A model generated the notes under the pieces. That model was not told where the DNA came from, ran no database searches, and saw only the letters and a list, made by a program, of their open reading frames with translations. Made by a program: the position numbers and the translations under genes. 41,289 bases of DNA from NCBI RefSeq assembly GCF_947631635.1, contig NZ_CANRMB010000033.1:1-41289 (forward strand), read 5' to 3'. Below, in pieces: positions 31,676 through 40,436 of the stretch (its first letter is position 1; each line of letters opens with the position of its first letter). Source of the DNA: an uncultured Dysosmobacter sp. GTDB lineage: Bacteria > Bacillota > Clostridia > Oscillospirales > Oscillospiraceae.

Positions 31676-32174
31676 TTTCTTTGCCCTCCTGCATTGCGCG
31701 GTCGATGTCGCTCTCAGCAAACTTCAGAACCATGAGTTCCTTTTTGGAGAAGCCTAGTTCCACTAATCTCTCAACAACCCGATATCCATGGCCGCCTTCA
31801 TCATTGACTTTTTCATCAATGAGTATGTTCAGCAATTCCATCGTCCGATCCGGGTCAATTTGCTCCCATTTCCCCTTGCAGCACAAAAACGCTGATACGA
31901 GTTCATCTACCTGAACTTCGACAGTTTCCGACTCCATCGTTTCCGCAAAGCTATCCTCCGACAACTCAAAATACGGATGATCGACCTGCGGATCAAAGGT
32001 ATCAAACCGTTTCTCCGGCAGGCCCACCAGATGGGGGATAAAGTATTCTCCTTCATCCAAACATTCCAGGATAACAGCGATTTGTTCAGCGGAAATAGTT
32101 CCTTGGACAACGCACTCATTGTGGACTTTGTAGTTATCAGCGTCACGATATAAATAGTTGATTTTCGTATTCAT
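31668..32174 (-). CDS. conserved mobile-element protein, unknown function
   Basis: A 168-aa acidic protein. The N-terminal segment INYLYRDADNYKVHNECVVQG, with LDEGEYFIPHLVGLPEKRF, recurs in Firmicute ICE and phage accessory regions as far as I recall. The C-terminal half has helices with ERLVELGFSKKELMVLKF. No known domain or membrane segment. ATG 32174 has AAAGGA about 9 bases upstream. It overlaps the next gene by 8 bases. Confidence 0.75.
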   Translation of the reverse strand: MNTKINYLYRDADNYKVHNECVVQGTISAEQIAVILECLDEGEYFIPHLVGLPEKRFDTFDPQVDHPYFELSEDSFAETMESETVEVQVDELVSAFLCCKGKWEQIDPDRTMELLNILIDEKVNDEGGHGYRVVERLVELGFSKKELMVLKFAESDIDRAMQEGKENV

Positions 32175-32188
32175 TCCATCAATTCCTT

Positions 32189-32407
32189 TCACGCTCGTTC
32201 ATAAGTTACCTCGGTCAATAGACCAGCTTCATCATATCTGCGTAACTCCACCCAGTTATGATGTGTCTCTTCCATGATCAAGAAGCCTATTCCTTTCTGG
32301 CGCATAATCACAAGATCACCGCTGGTGTAGAGCCCGCTTGGGAAGCTTAATATATCTTTCACAGTCATATCAGTCGTCATCTCCGCAAAAAGGTCGCCGT
32401 TGCTCAT
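32189..32407 (-). CDS. small protein, unknown function
   Basis: A 72-aa protein beginning MSNGDLFAEMTTDMTVKDIL; the middle has alternating hydrophobic residues (GDLVIMRQKGIGFLIMEE) that suggest a small beta-rich fold. ATG 32407 is used; a TTG three codons upstream (32416) has an AAGG at better spacing and may be the true start. It lies 18 to 26 bases after the primase stop in the same operon. Confidence 0.65.
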   Translation of the reverse strand: MSNGDLFAEMTTDMTVKDILSFPSGLYTSGDLVIMRQKGIGFLIMEETHHNWVELRRYDEAGLLTEVTYERA

Positions 32408-32433
32408 GAAGTGCAACAGCGACCTTACTGATT

Positions 32434-33534
32434 TTATGATGCCCTTGCCTCCTTGAAAGAGAGCAGCAGGTCATCAATCCCTTTGTATTTTTCATCCCAG
32501 GCAATTGGTGTCATCTCAAATCCGGCATCGCTGCCTTCCTGTAATACCCGCTGTCGTGCATTCCGCACATTTTCATTGATCAGGGCATCCATGTCGAAAG
32601 CGACAATGATCCGGTTGATATGAACGGTGGCCAATTCCTTGAGCAGTCTACGGAACTGATTGATATTGCCCACTCCAGTTAGGCCAATAAAGCATCTGGG
32701 TTGGCCAAGTGCATTCGATAGATACTGAGCAATATCTGCCTTCATGACACCTTCAGTTAGATAGACCGCATCAGAATCATGTGGGCCTGCGAAATGTGGA
32801 CAGCAGGAAGCGGTTGTCCCGTAATACTTATCAACACTGGTGAGATTGTTAAATTTGGACTTGTAGGGCCGATCCAGGCGGATCTGAATGGCCTCAATCT
32901 CTCCGAGCATATTCCGATCTGGGATCATAATACCCGAAGCCCGAATATCCAATTTCCAACTGCCAGTCTCGCGATCACGGTAGAAACCTGGAACACCTTC
33001 CAATTCGCATCCGCGCTCCAGAAGCTCCGCAACTATGCGCCCCGACCGCACCGCAGGTGTGGTTCGATACCCAAGTTGGTCAATTGCATCGCCAGAGAGT
33101 CCCCGCATAAGCAGGGACTCTCTGTGCATGGACCCAAGAGTGAGCAGAGAGAGGAGATTTCTGTAAGTATTATCGCGGATATTGGATGGAGCCAACTCAG
33201 CTTCCGGTGTTACAATCCTCTGATTTCGGGGCGTGTCATTAAGCTTTCTTCTTCGGATGTCCTCTCCGGACTGAAAAACGCGGCACAACTCCTCATAGGC
33301 TGCTGCCATGCTGATGTTCGTGGCTGCGGCATACAGGTGCAGCACTCCTCCGCCTTCGCCGCATCGGTTGCAGCGAAACACATTCTTATCCAGTTTGACA
33401 TTCAGGTGTGCTTTTCTGTCATCGCAAAATGGGCATCTGCAATGGAGCTGCGTGCCAGTGTCCCGGATCACCTGGATACTGAGCAAATCCACCACATCCC
33501 GAATGCTGCATGGCAGCTCGTCACGGAAACCCAT
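32434..33534 (-). CDS. CHC2-type DNA primase of a mobile element
   Basis: A 366-aa primase-like protein that probably makes RNA primers for element replication. The N-terminal zinc finger has CPFC (Cys34, Cys37), His43 and CNRCGEGG (Cys55, Cys58). The C-terminal half resembles a Toprim/DUF3854-type domain: AVYLTEGVMKADIAQYLSNALG contains the acidic Glu, and INRIIVAFDMDA the Asp pair. It is much shorter than cellular DnaG and lacks the helicase-binding C-terminal domain. ATG 33534 follows GGGAGGTGA. It lies between the annealing protein and a small gene. Confidence 0.85.
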   Translation of the reverse strand: MGFRDELPCSIRDVVDLLSIQVIRDTGTQLHCRCPFCDDRKAHLNVKLDKNVFRCNRCGEGGGVLHLYAAATNISMAAAYEELCRVFQSGEDIRRRKLNDTPRNQRIVTPEAELAPSNIRDNTYRNLLSLLTLGSMHRESLLMRGLSGDAIDQLGYRTTPAVRSGRIVAELLERGCELEGVPGFYRDRETGSWKLDIRASGIMIPDRNMLGEIEAIQIRLDRPYKSKFNNLTSVDKYYGTTASCCPHFAGPHDSDAVYLTEGVMKADIAQYLSNALGQPRCFIGLTGVGNINQFRRLLKELATVHINRIIVAFDMDALINENVRNARQRVLQEGSDAGFEMTPIAWDEKYKGIDDLLLSFKEARAS

Positions 33535-33567
33535 TGTGCTTCACCTCCCATCTGCCAAACCAACCCA

Positions 33568-34380
33568 TCAGCTTGCCATTTTACTGGCTGCATCGACAAG
33601 CAGGATTGCCCCGGCCTTCAGCGCCAGATTCCGGTCCGAATAGTTTTTGACATACCACTCCAGATCGCTGGGCTTCCGCAGGGCGAGTTCGCCCAGGGTA
33701 TTGCCCTTGTAGTAGCCAACATCAATACGCACATTCTTTGCCTCTTCCAGCGTCATGGAGTTCAGATAGTCCTCCAGCGTGACAGGCTCCTGCTTTTTAG
33801 GAGCAGCAGCAGGGGCTGGGGCAGTAGCAGGTGCCGGCTGCGGCATAGAAACCGTGGCAGCCGTTTGAGCAGTTCCGGTCTGCTTCGTTTCATGTTTGAC
33901 CTGGCTTGCCACTCCCGGCTCTTCGGAACAGTCTTCTTCAACTGCACCGAGATCCACAGGCGCATCCACCATAATATCGCCAAACATATCAGCAGCGCCG
34001 CAGAACTGCGTACCGTATCCGGCAGCGGCAAGCACTCGGCCCATCGCTGCGGTTTCCGCCGTTTCAAGATAGCGGTCACCAAAGCGTTCCTGGGTCACAA
34101 ATCTCTGGGCACTGGACTTCGCCACATACTGATCCAGGGCATCGCCTCGATCCGCATACAGCTTGCAGCAGACCACCGCCGATTTATCATCCACATGGAT
34201 GATCTCGGAGTCGATCTTCCCGTTGGGTCTGTGGAGCCGGAACCAAAGGAGCCGGTACTTGACATCCAAATAAAGACTCATAGTGCCATCCTCATTGGGC
34301 AACTGCCGTGTAAAGTCCGCAGGGTTGAAGTTGTCTACCGCATTGATCGTAGGGATGATTCGCGCATTGTTTTCCGTCAT
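33568..34380 (-). CDS. ERF/Sak-like single-strand annealing protein candidate
   Basis: A 270-aa protein in three parts. Residues 1 to about 130 show the pattern of phage annealing or ERF-like recombination proteins: a beta-rich start (LYLDVKYRLLWFRLHRPNG) and the hallmark-like ETAETAAMGRVLAAAGYGTQF. A Pro/Ala/Gln linker covers about 165-200. The last 65 residues resemble the ExoX-like C-terminal domain (YYKGNTLGELALRKPSDLEWYVKNY). ATG 34380 follows GGAGGT. Its operon contains a YqaJ nuclease, which typically pairs with an annealing protein for RecE/RecT-type recombination, and this supports the call. Family membership needs a profile search. Confidence 0.65.
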   Translation of the reverse strand: MTENNARIIPTINAVDNFNPADFTRQLPNEDGTMSLYLDVKYRLLWFRLHRPNGKIDSEIIHVDDKSAVVCCKLYADRGDALDQYVAKSSAQRFVTQERFGDRYLETAETAAMGRVLAAAGYGTQFCGAADMFGDIMVDAPVDLGAVEEDCSEEPGVASQVKHETKQTGTAQTAATVSMPQPAPATAPAPAAAPKKQEPVTLEDYLNSMTLEEAKNVRIDVGYYKGNTLGELALRKPSDLEWYVKNYSDRNLALKAGAILLVDAASKMAS

Positions 34381-34442
34381 TTGTATGAAACCTCCAATCA
34401 TAGTCGGCGCAAGGAGGCAGAACGCCTCCTTGACGCCGCTTT

Positions 34443-36656
34443 TTAACACGCTCTTTTTTGAACTTCTCTGTTGAGATAGGCCACGATACGGTCCGCAAAC
34501 ACCGTGTTTCTCTTATCCACATCGCTCCGGTGAATTGCCATGTAGACTGCCTGCCGCTGTCCTATCAGGATCACTTTCTCTTTTGCACGGGAAATGGCTG
34601 TATAAAGCAAATTCCGCCGCAACATGATGTAGTGTTCCTTCATCAGCGGGATGATAGCAGTTGGCACCTCTGTTCCTTGGCTCTTGTGGATCGTGATGCA
34701 ATAAGACCAGTCAACATCATCCATTAAGTCTTCGCTATAGGTAACAGCCCGACCGTCGAACAGCTTAATGTCAACCTGAACATCACCCTCGTCATCTTTG
34801 TAGATGCGTTCGATGACGCCCACATCTCCATTGGACACAGCCTCGTTGTTCTTCGTCTGAATAATGCGATCACCCTCGCGGAACACCTTTGAACCATGCT
34901 TCAGCTCATTGACGCCGGCACGCTGCGGATTGATGAGATCTCTGATCTCTTTGTTGAGTTGATCTGCACCCACTGCTCCTCGCTTGCGGAAAGGGGACAG
35001 TATCTGAACACCCTCAATGCCCTTTTTCTTCACTTCGGACAGATAGGCTCGAATCACCAGTGCGGCTGCCGCCTCGCTATCCTTTGCTTCATAAAGGGCA
35101 AAATCATCTCCAAACTGGAGATTGGTGTCATTGTTGTTCACCGCGTAAGCATTGAGGAAGATCCGGCTGTTCGATGCCTGACGGAAAACCGTATCCAGCA
35201 CCGCCGTTGGAATCACACCGCTTCGCAGCAATTCCCGCAAGACATTTCCTGCGCCCACTGAGGGGAGCTGATCCGGATCACCGACGAACAGGATCTGTAC
35301 GCCGGGTTTAAGCCGTTGGAACAAGGCATAAGTCACCTTCATATCCACCATGGAATATTCGTCAATGACAACGAAATCCGCTGAGAGGAAATCAGGTTTC
35401 TCTTCCTCCAGATCCTCTTCCGAGATAATTCCCATAGCCGAATGCAGGGTAAATGCCGGGAATCCCGTTTGCTCTGTCATCCGCCTGCTTGCCTTACCGG
35501 TCGGAGCTGCAAGAAGCAGTTCATTGTCCGGGTTCAGGCGATGGTAGATGTCCAGTATCGCACGCAAAGTGGTGGTTTTGCCAACGCCGGGGCCGCCGGT
35601 CATGATGGCACAGCGGTTTTCCAGACACAGCTTGACCGCATTTCTTTGCGATGGAGCAAGGGTTTGTCCAATCTTCGCCTCAGTCTTCTTGATTTCATCA
35701 TCCAGATTTCTGATCTTGGGAATTGGCTCAGACAGGAGCAATGACACCAGCCTTTTCGCCGCCTTCACCTCACAGGTGCGCTCGAATGTCAGATAGACTC
35801 TTTCATGCTCAACATAGATGCTTCCATTTTGGTGCTCGCTTTGTATGGCAGTGAGTATTTCAGCCTTTGACACCACTTCGCGCCCATAACCATCGTTCAG
35901 AAGAGTGTGGCTCCGGTCAATCAACTCATCACGCGGGAGAAATAAGTGCCCGGAGTTTCGAGCTTCCTCCAGTGTGTACTCAATAGCGCCAGCATACCGC
36001 AACGGATTTTTCGGGCTGACTTTGACCTTCTTCGCAATGGCATTAACCGTCAGGAAGCCAAACCCTTTGATCCGGCAAAGTTGAAATGGATCTGTCTTGA
36101 CGATGTTGAGGCTGTTGTCACCGAACTTCTCCTGGATTTTCATGATCTTCTTCTCCGAAACATCATAAGGAGCAAGGAACGCAGTCAGAGCCCCCAGTTT
36201 ACGGGTCTTTTCATAGGAGTCGATGATCTTTTGGAGTTTGCCCTGCTTGATCCCTTTGATTGTCAGGAGCTGCTGCGGGTCATTTTCCATCACTTCGAGC
36301 GTCCTGCTACCGAAACGGGCAACGATGGCCTTTGCGGTTTCAGGGCCTATCCCTTTGATAAAACCAGAACTGAGATACGCTACGATGCCCTTGTTATCGG
36401 TGGGTAGCTTCTGCTCGCATTTCTCAACCGACAACTGGACACCATAACTTGACTGCTGCCACTTACCGTCCAGATCGACCTCCACCGTGTCCGTTTCCGG
36501 CAGGTGGTGGCCAATGGCGCTGAAGTGGATTTTCTTGCTTGACTGATAGCTGTTTCTTCGTGCCTCCATTGGAACCGTCTGGTCTTCCGTCACATAGAGA
36601 AAGATACAGAATCCATCTGAGGACTTGAAGATCGTCCGTTCATATCGGCATATCAT
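34443..36656 (-). CDS. recD2: RecD2-like ATP-dependent DNA helicase
   Basis: A 5'-3' superfamily 1B helicase of 737 aa, the normal RecD2 size. An N-terminal OB-like part and tandem helix-hairpin-helix motifs (GFIKGIGPETAKAIV, LTIKGIKQGKL, RIKGFGFLTVNAIA) precede the motor. Walker A is GGPGVGKT (354-361), Walker B VVIDEYSM (Asp432, Glu433). Further motifs are FVGDPDQLPSVGAG, DTVFRQ, SYCITIHKSQGTE and YTAISRAKEKV. ATG 36656 follows GGAGGTG and overlaps the previous stop by 4 bases. Because it is in the element operon with nuclease and annealing genes, it probably serves element recombination or replication, not only housekeeping repair. Confidence 0.93.
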   Translation of the reverse strand: MICRYERTIFKSSDGFCIFLYVTEDQTVPMEARRNSYQSSKKIHFSAIGHHLPETDTVEVDLDGKWQQSSYGVQLSVEKCEQKLPTDNKGIVAYLSSGFIKGIGPETAKAIVARFGSRTLEVMENDPQQLLTIKGIKQGKLQKIIDSYEKTRKLGALTAFLAPYDVSEKKIMKIQEKFGDNSLNIVKTDPFQLCRIKGFGFLTVNAIAKKVKVSPKNPLRYAGAIEYTLEEARNSGHLFLPRDELIDRSHTLLNDGYGREVVSKAEILTAIQSEHQNGSIYVEHERVYLTFERTCEVKAAKRLVSLLLSEPIPKIRNLDDEIKKTEAKIGQTLAPSQRNAVKLCLENRCAIMTGGPGVGKTTTLRAILDIYHRLNPDNELLLAAPTGKASRRMTEQTGFPAFTLHSAMGIISEEDLEEEKPDFLSADFVVIDEYSMVDMKVTYALFQRLKPGVQILFVGDPDQLPSVGAGNVLRELLRSGVIPTAVLDTVFRQASNSRIFLNAYAVNNNDTNLQFGDDFALYEAKDSEAAAALVIRAYLSEVKKKGIEGVQILSPFRKRGAVGADQLNKEIRDLINPQRAGVNELKHGSKVFREGDRIIQTKNNEAVSNGDVGVIERIYKDDEGDVQVDIKLFDGRAVTYSEDLMDDVDWSYCITIHKSQGTEVPTAIIPLMKEHYIMLRRNLLYTAISRAKEKVILIGQRQAVYMAIHRSDVDKRNTVFADRIVAYLNREVQKRAC

Positions 36657-37324
36657 CCATTCACCTCCGCATTCAAACTGTTGGATACCGGACTCTGCTC
36701 GATGGAGTAAAAGTCTTCATCGCATTGGAAACACTGATAGGTGTATTCCTCGACATCACTGGGAAACAGAGGGCTCCCGCAGAAACGGCAGATTCCGTTG
36801 CTTTCGCGGAATTCCATATCCTCCATCTCGTCATCAGTCACGCCATGCTCGCGAAGATACTTTCTGGCAGCATCCCGATCCTCAAAGTAGATAGGGACAC
36901 CATCTTCATCTTGCAGGTACTCCAGGCCATTGAGAGTAACCCCGTTTATAGGTCGGCCAACAATTACCGGTGTCCTCTTGACGGCAGGCTTGCTCTCAGT
37001 GCAGATGCCAGTCCGATAGAAGACAGGAATACCCTTTTCGTGTGCCGCCTCAATCTCCTTTTTCATACCAGCAGATAACCGGTCTCCAAAGGCAACCAGG
37101 CGGGAACACATACCCAGTAGTTTCAGTCCGAAATCCAATGCCAGTGCCCGTTGCTCCGGAACACTGTCATCTAATAAATACGGAAGATAGGCGTGAGGAG
37201 CAACAGCGCGACCGCCAAACTCCTTTTCCGCCCAGATCATGTAAGTAGTAGCTTTTGCGGCATTCGCCAATCTCTCTGCCCGAGATGGGGCAGAGAGCGG
37301 CGAACACACATAGGTCATTTCCAT
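36653..37324 (-). CDS. DUF7768/DUF4406-like protein with C-terminal zinc ribbon
   Basis: A 223-aa protein. Residues 1 to about 110 have the nucleoside-deoxyribosyltransferase-like pattern of phage DUF4406/DUF7768 proteins: TYVCSPLSAPSRAERLANA at the start, APHAYLPYLLDD, and LVAFGDRLSAGMKKEIEAA. About 170-205 is a four-Cys zinc ribbon (CRFC and CFQC) containing FCGSPLFPSDVEEYTYQCFQ. ATG 37324 follows AGGAGGT. It lies between the YqaJ nuclease and the helicase. A role in nucleotide metabolism or base handling is possible but not shown. Confidence 0.75.
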   Translation of the reverse strand: MEMTYVCSPLSAPSRAERLANAAKATTYMIWAEKEFGGRAVAPHAYLPYLLDDSVPEQRALALDFGLKLLGMCSRLVAFGDRLSAGMKKEIEAAHEKGIPVFYRTGICTESKPAVKRTPVIVGRPINGVTLNGLEYLQDEDGVPIYFEDRDAARKYLREHGVTDDEMEDMEFRESNGICRFCGSPLFPSDVEEYTYQCFQCDEDFYSIEQSPVSNSLNAEVNG

Positions 37325-37340
37325 GGTTGAAGACCTCCTG

Positions 37341-38375
37341 TTATGCGATGGCTTTAGTCAACTTGAAGATCCGGCTCTCCGTGGTCTGCACCAGATCGTC
37401 ATAGGCATCCGGGTACTGCGCTCTCAGCTTGCTGAGGTTGTCCTTGGAGATGCCCTCGCGATACTGTGGAGCAAACGAAATGTTGTACTTGATCCCGTTA
37501 CTCTCGCAGATGGCACCGCAGGCAGCGCCCATCAGCTCCGCAATTGGGGCATAGGTGCGCTTAATCTGCTCGTCGAGTTTCCTCGATTGAGCATCCAGGT
37601 CCTTCTTCTGAGCCTTCATGGCAAGCAGCTGCTCCAGGGCCGGGGCAAATTCAGCACCAACGGTAACGGTAGGTGCGTTCTTATCCGCAGGCCCATAGTA
37701 GCGGCTCAGCGCAGCCAGCACCATGTCCGGTTTCTCCGTCAGCGGAGGTTCCACGCGGTTGAGAACATAGCGGTTCCAGAAGTTCTGGAGCAGAAGGATA
37801 TTGTTTTCCTCCTCATCCAGATCCCGCTCAATTTTCCGCCACACGAAGTCACTTTCGCTATTTGAGAACAGGCACGCAATGTAGGCGACATCAATGTTCA
37901 TGACTGCCATGTAATGCTTTACCTGCAACTCGTAGTGCCTGGGCACTGCGCCATTCGCCCACAGGTACTGGGTATCATAGTGAGCGGTTTTGCACTCTAA
38001 GATGCCAGTGTCACCATTAGGCAGATGAATGAATCGGTCCACATCCGCCAGCATGAATGGGAACAGCGGATGCTGGAACATTTTCTGATCCTGAAAGACA
38101 GACAGGCCGGTTTTCTTGGCAAAGATCTTAGCCACAACATCTTCAAGCAGATGTCCGATTTCAAAGGTGATAGACTTGTCCTCACCCTCCACTGCGGGCA
38201 CGACGCCGATCTTGTCATAGTAAAGCTCTCTCGCCGTCCTGTAGGGGGATAAACCGAGGGCCGCAGCTACATCGCTGCCGCCCACACCTTTCCGCCTCCA
38301 CGCCAGCCACTCGTCTTCCGTGAGGTTGGCCGTTTCCACGAACACATTCGGTTTGTAATTCAAATCAAGTGACAT
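37341..38375 (-). CDS. YqaJ-type phage recombination exonuclease
   Basis: A 344-aa member of the PD-(D/E)XK YqaJ family, which resects double-strand ends to give single strands for annealing. Motifs: WLAWRRKGVGGSD at the N-terminus (GGSD 32-35), LLED (77-80), Asp111 in LADVDRF, the catalytic ILECKT (Glu127, Lys129) and YELQVKHYM (Gln151). A coiled-coil-like region at about 255-290 (KAQKKDLDAQSRKLDEQIKR) and a C-terminal domain follow. ATG 38375 follows AAGGAG. It is the nuclease partner of the annealing protein at 33568. Confidence 0.92.
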   Translation of the reverse strand: MSLDLNYKPNVFVETANLTEDEWLAWRRKGVGGSDVAAALGLSPYRTARELYYDKIGVVPAVEGEDKSITFEIGHLLEDVVAKIFAKKTGLSVFQDQKMFQHPLFPFMLADVDRFIHLPNGDTGILECKTAHYDTQYLWANGAVPRHYELQVKHYMAVMNIDVAYIACLFSNSESDFVWRKIERDLDEEENNILLLQNFWNRYVLNRVEPPLTEKPDMVLAALSRYYGPADKNAPTVTVGAEFAPALEQLLAMKAQKKDLDAQSRKLDEQIKRTYAPIAELMGAACGAICESNGIKYNISFAPQYREGISKDNLSKLRAQYPDAYDDLVQTTESRIFKLTKAIA

Positions 38376-38387
38376 ATTAAACGCTCC

Positions 38388-38840
38388 TTAGTAATCACAG
38401 ATAGTCGTCCACTCCGGATTCCCGAGCAACTGTGCAGCGTACTTCACGGCAAGATCGCTGATATCCAGACAGTCACAACGATCTTTCGTGATGATGTATG
38501 CGCTTCCAACCACATAACACAGTTTCTCATGGCCGCTTTCCAGAATGATGATTGCATCATCATCAGCAACAAAGGTCTGAAGCGAATCGAGGAACGCGTC
38601 GAAATCGGCCTCGCTGTCCTCATCCTCGCCGTCATCCTCAGAATTGTTGTGGTAATCAGTGACACCGGCAATACCGCCAAGCGTACCAAAGCCAAAGACG
38701 GTGTTGCCATTCTTGTCCTTTTCTTCCCACAACTCAACGCGATCTTCCGTTCCGGAGACATGGGCCATAAACTCACGAAACTTCTTTTCGTCTTTGACGC
38801 GGAAGTAATTCGTTCTTATTGACGCGTAATAGTTTGCCAT
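38388..38840 (-). CDS. mobile-element protein of unknown function
   Basis: A 150-aa protein starting MANYYASIRTNYFRVKDEKKFREFMAHV, cut here at its recognisable part; an Asp/Glu-rich stretch (about 75-87) and a probable mixed alpha/beta fold follow. Similar small proteins with NYF..KD start sequences occur next to recombination genes of Firmicute elements, as far as I recall. ATG 38840 follows AGGAGGG; the longer upstream frame lacks an RBS. No function is assigned. Confidence 0.7.
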   Translation of the reverse strand: MANYYASIRTNYFRVKDEKKFREFMAHVSGTEDRVELWEEKDKNGNTVFGFGTLGGIAGVTDYHNNSEDDGEDEDSEADFDAFLDSLQTFVADDDAIIILESGHEKLCYVVGSAYIITKDRCDCLDISDLAVKYAAQLLGNPEWTTICDY

Positions 38841-38857
38841 CTTGTTCTCCCTCCTGA

Positions 38858-40012
38858 TTACCATTTGAAGTCGCCGGGGTGATCGTATTCCGACCACTTC
38901 ACATGGACGGCCTTCGCGATACACTCCTCCAGCTGTGCGATCCGGACACCGGATGCACCCTCACACTGAATGAGGAAAATTACCTCACTCATTGCCAGAT
39001 ACAGCTCATAGGCGGTGCAGGGCTGCTCGCCATTGAGAGCCAGGAACTGATCCAGGGCCTCATAGCTCGCCTTCTTCGGTGCTTTGATGTGTTTGAGAAC
39101 GCCAAGCATGGTGTTCTTCGGATACCGGATCTCGATCCCCATCATCTTCTTGTGCTTCTCAATGGTCTCCCGGAACCGTGCATAGAGCAGCTTCAGCTGC
39201 GCCTCGAACTTATCCAGATTAACACCATTGCTATGCTCGGTTTTGATAGGGGCTCCCAGCGGAATGATTTTGTCTCCATGCTTGTTCAGCAGAATTGGGT
39301 ACAGGTTGGCTCCGCTGACACCGACATCAGAAGTTGTGACTCGCAGGCCCGGTGTGACATTGACTTTTCCACTCAGGCCATTTGCCGCCAGTTCCTGATA
39401 GTAGGTATCCAGCAGGTCGTTGGCCTGTCCATCCAGGCTCCAGATTGCCGTGACCACCGAATGATCGTAGTTTGCCGTAAGGAAGCTGTTCCCAGGGAAC
39501 TCGTCATCCAGGAAGTCCTTCACGCTCTGGAACATGGGCAGCATCTCCAGCACAGCGTAGTCAGAGGGATCTCCACCATGTACCGCAGATACTTTGTCAT
39601 CCGCCACCTTGATCAGACTATCTCCAGTGGCGACATCCAGGCAGTAGTTGAGAATCTGCGTCAGTACCGACTTCGATACCTTCCCAAGTGCGTTTCCAGA
39701 AATCCTGGCACGCTCAAGGATGGTCTTCAGGGCGCAGGATCGCACGGGGTAATCCGCGCCATTCACGCTCAGCAGCAGGCTGGTATTCTCCATGGTATCA
39801 ACCAGGATCTCCGCACTGCCGTTGGACTGATAGAGCTGCATGTACAGGCTCCCAAGCTCGGAGTCCTTCTCAAGGGGCTTAAACTGGAGGCTGTTCGAGG
39901 GCGCTTTCATCCATAAGCTTTTCTCCTTCCGTTCCTTCAGAAAATCCAGAAACTGATCCGAATTTCCGAAAGAGCATTTGAAATTGTCCGCGTAGATTTT
40001 GCTTTCCGTCAT
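38858..40012 (-). CDS. large element protein of unknown function, first gene of the operon
   Basis: A 384-aa soluble protein I cannot place in a family with confidence. It starts MTESKIYADNFKCSFGNSDQ; the middle has alternating strands and helices (LLLSVNGADYPVRSCALKTIL, FLTANYDHSVVTAIWSL), and a helical region at about 265-300 is highly basic. It has faint similarity in pattern to DUF932-type phage proteins, but I would not assert it. ATG 40012 has only GGCGG and AAAGG at 10 to 13 bases. A leader terminator at 40069-40112 lies in front. As first gene of a replication-recombination operon it may be a DNA-binding or processing factor. Confidence 0.7.
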   Translation of the reverse strand: MTESKIYADNFKCSFGNSDQFLDFLKERKEKSLWMKAPSNSLQFKPLEKDSELGSLYMQLYQSNGSAEILVDTMENTSLLLSVNGADYPVRSCALKTILERARISGNALGKVSKSVLTQILNYCLDVATGDSLIKVADDKVSAVHGGDPSDYAVLEMLPMFQSVKDFLDDEFPGNSFLTANYDHSVVTAIWSLDGQANDLLDTYYQELAANGLSGKVNVTPGLRVTTSDVGVSGANLYPILLNKHGDKIIPLGAPIKTEHSNGVNLDKFEAQLKLLYARFRETIEKHKKMMGIEIRYPKNTMLGVLKHIKAPKKASYEALDQFLALNGEQPCTAYELYLAMSEVIFLIQCEGASGVRIAQLEECIAKAVHVKWSEYDHPGDFKW

Positions 40013-40068
40013 GATTGCGTAACCGCCTTTCAAAATATTCTCAAACCCGATGGAATCGGAATTTGGAC

Positions 40069-40112
40069 AAAAAAAGAGCACTTCGACTTGAAATACATCA
40101 AATCAAAGCGCT
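40069..40112 (-). terminator. leader terminator in front of the element operon
   Basis: On minus, a 15-bp stem with several G-U pairs (left arm 40112-40098, right arm 40091-40077), a 6-nt loop, then CTTTTTTT. It lies about 57 bases before the first operon gene, so any transcript starting further upstream must pass it: a candidate attenuator, or the end of a small RNA. Confidence 0.7.
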
Positions 40113-40436
40113 ATTAGGTGGGGCACTGCGCCTTGCGGCACAAATCCCAAAACTGTCTTGAGTCATTTACTCAAAGGCTCACTGCATAGTAAAGGTCCCA
40201 CGCACGGGAGAAGTAAACTGAATAAGTACATGGGTATCCTACTATGTTTGAAAGGCAATTTCCATAATACCAAAATCTACTCGTACTTTTACATGAAGTT
40301 AGATGCCCGCTTCGGATAATTCAACGCGTTCATTTTCAACGGCTAAGGGAATTCGGATTCTGTCCTGAATATCGTACAGCCCATTTGTTATTCTCATTTC
40401 AGAAGCATCAATTTCTATTTTGGAGGCGTTCTGGAT
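40113..40436. other. divergent control region of the element
   Basis: No confident long gene. It holds a TTGAGT/ACTCAA hairpin (40158-40174), a GCC-GCAA-GGC mini-hairpin on minus near 40130, and a possible minus-strand 32-codon frame (40397-40299). I could not find convincing -35/-10 pairs on either strand, which suggests dependence on an activator. Confidence 0.4.
40299..40397 (-). CDS. possible small open reading frame, 32 aa
   Basis: Begins MRITNGLYDIQDRIRIPL and ends ELSEAGI. The residue choice looks protein-like, but there is no clear RBS. It could be a leader peptide for the terminator at 40069-40112, a gene remnant, or chance. Confidence 0.25.
   Translation of the reverse strand: MRITNGLYDIQDRIRIPLAVENERVELSEAGI

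Noticed and set aside
32779..34446. A 555-codon plus-strand frame opposite the primase and annealing genes
   Set aside because: It has no RBS or domain and is antisense to a tightly packed operon.
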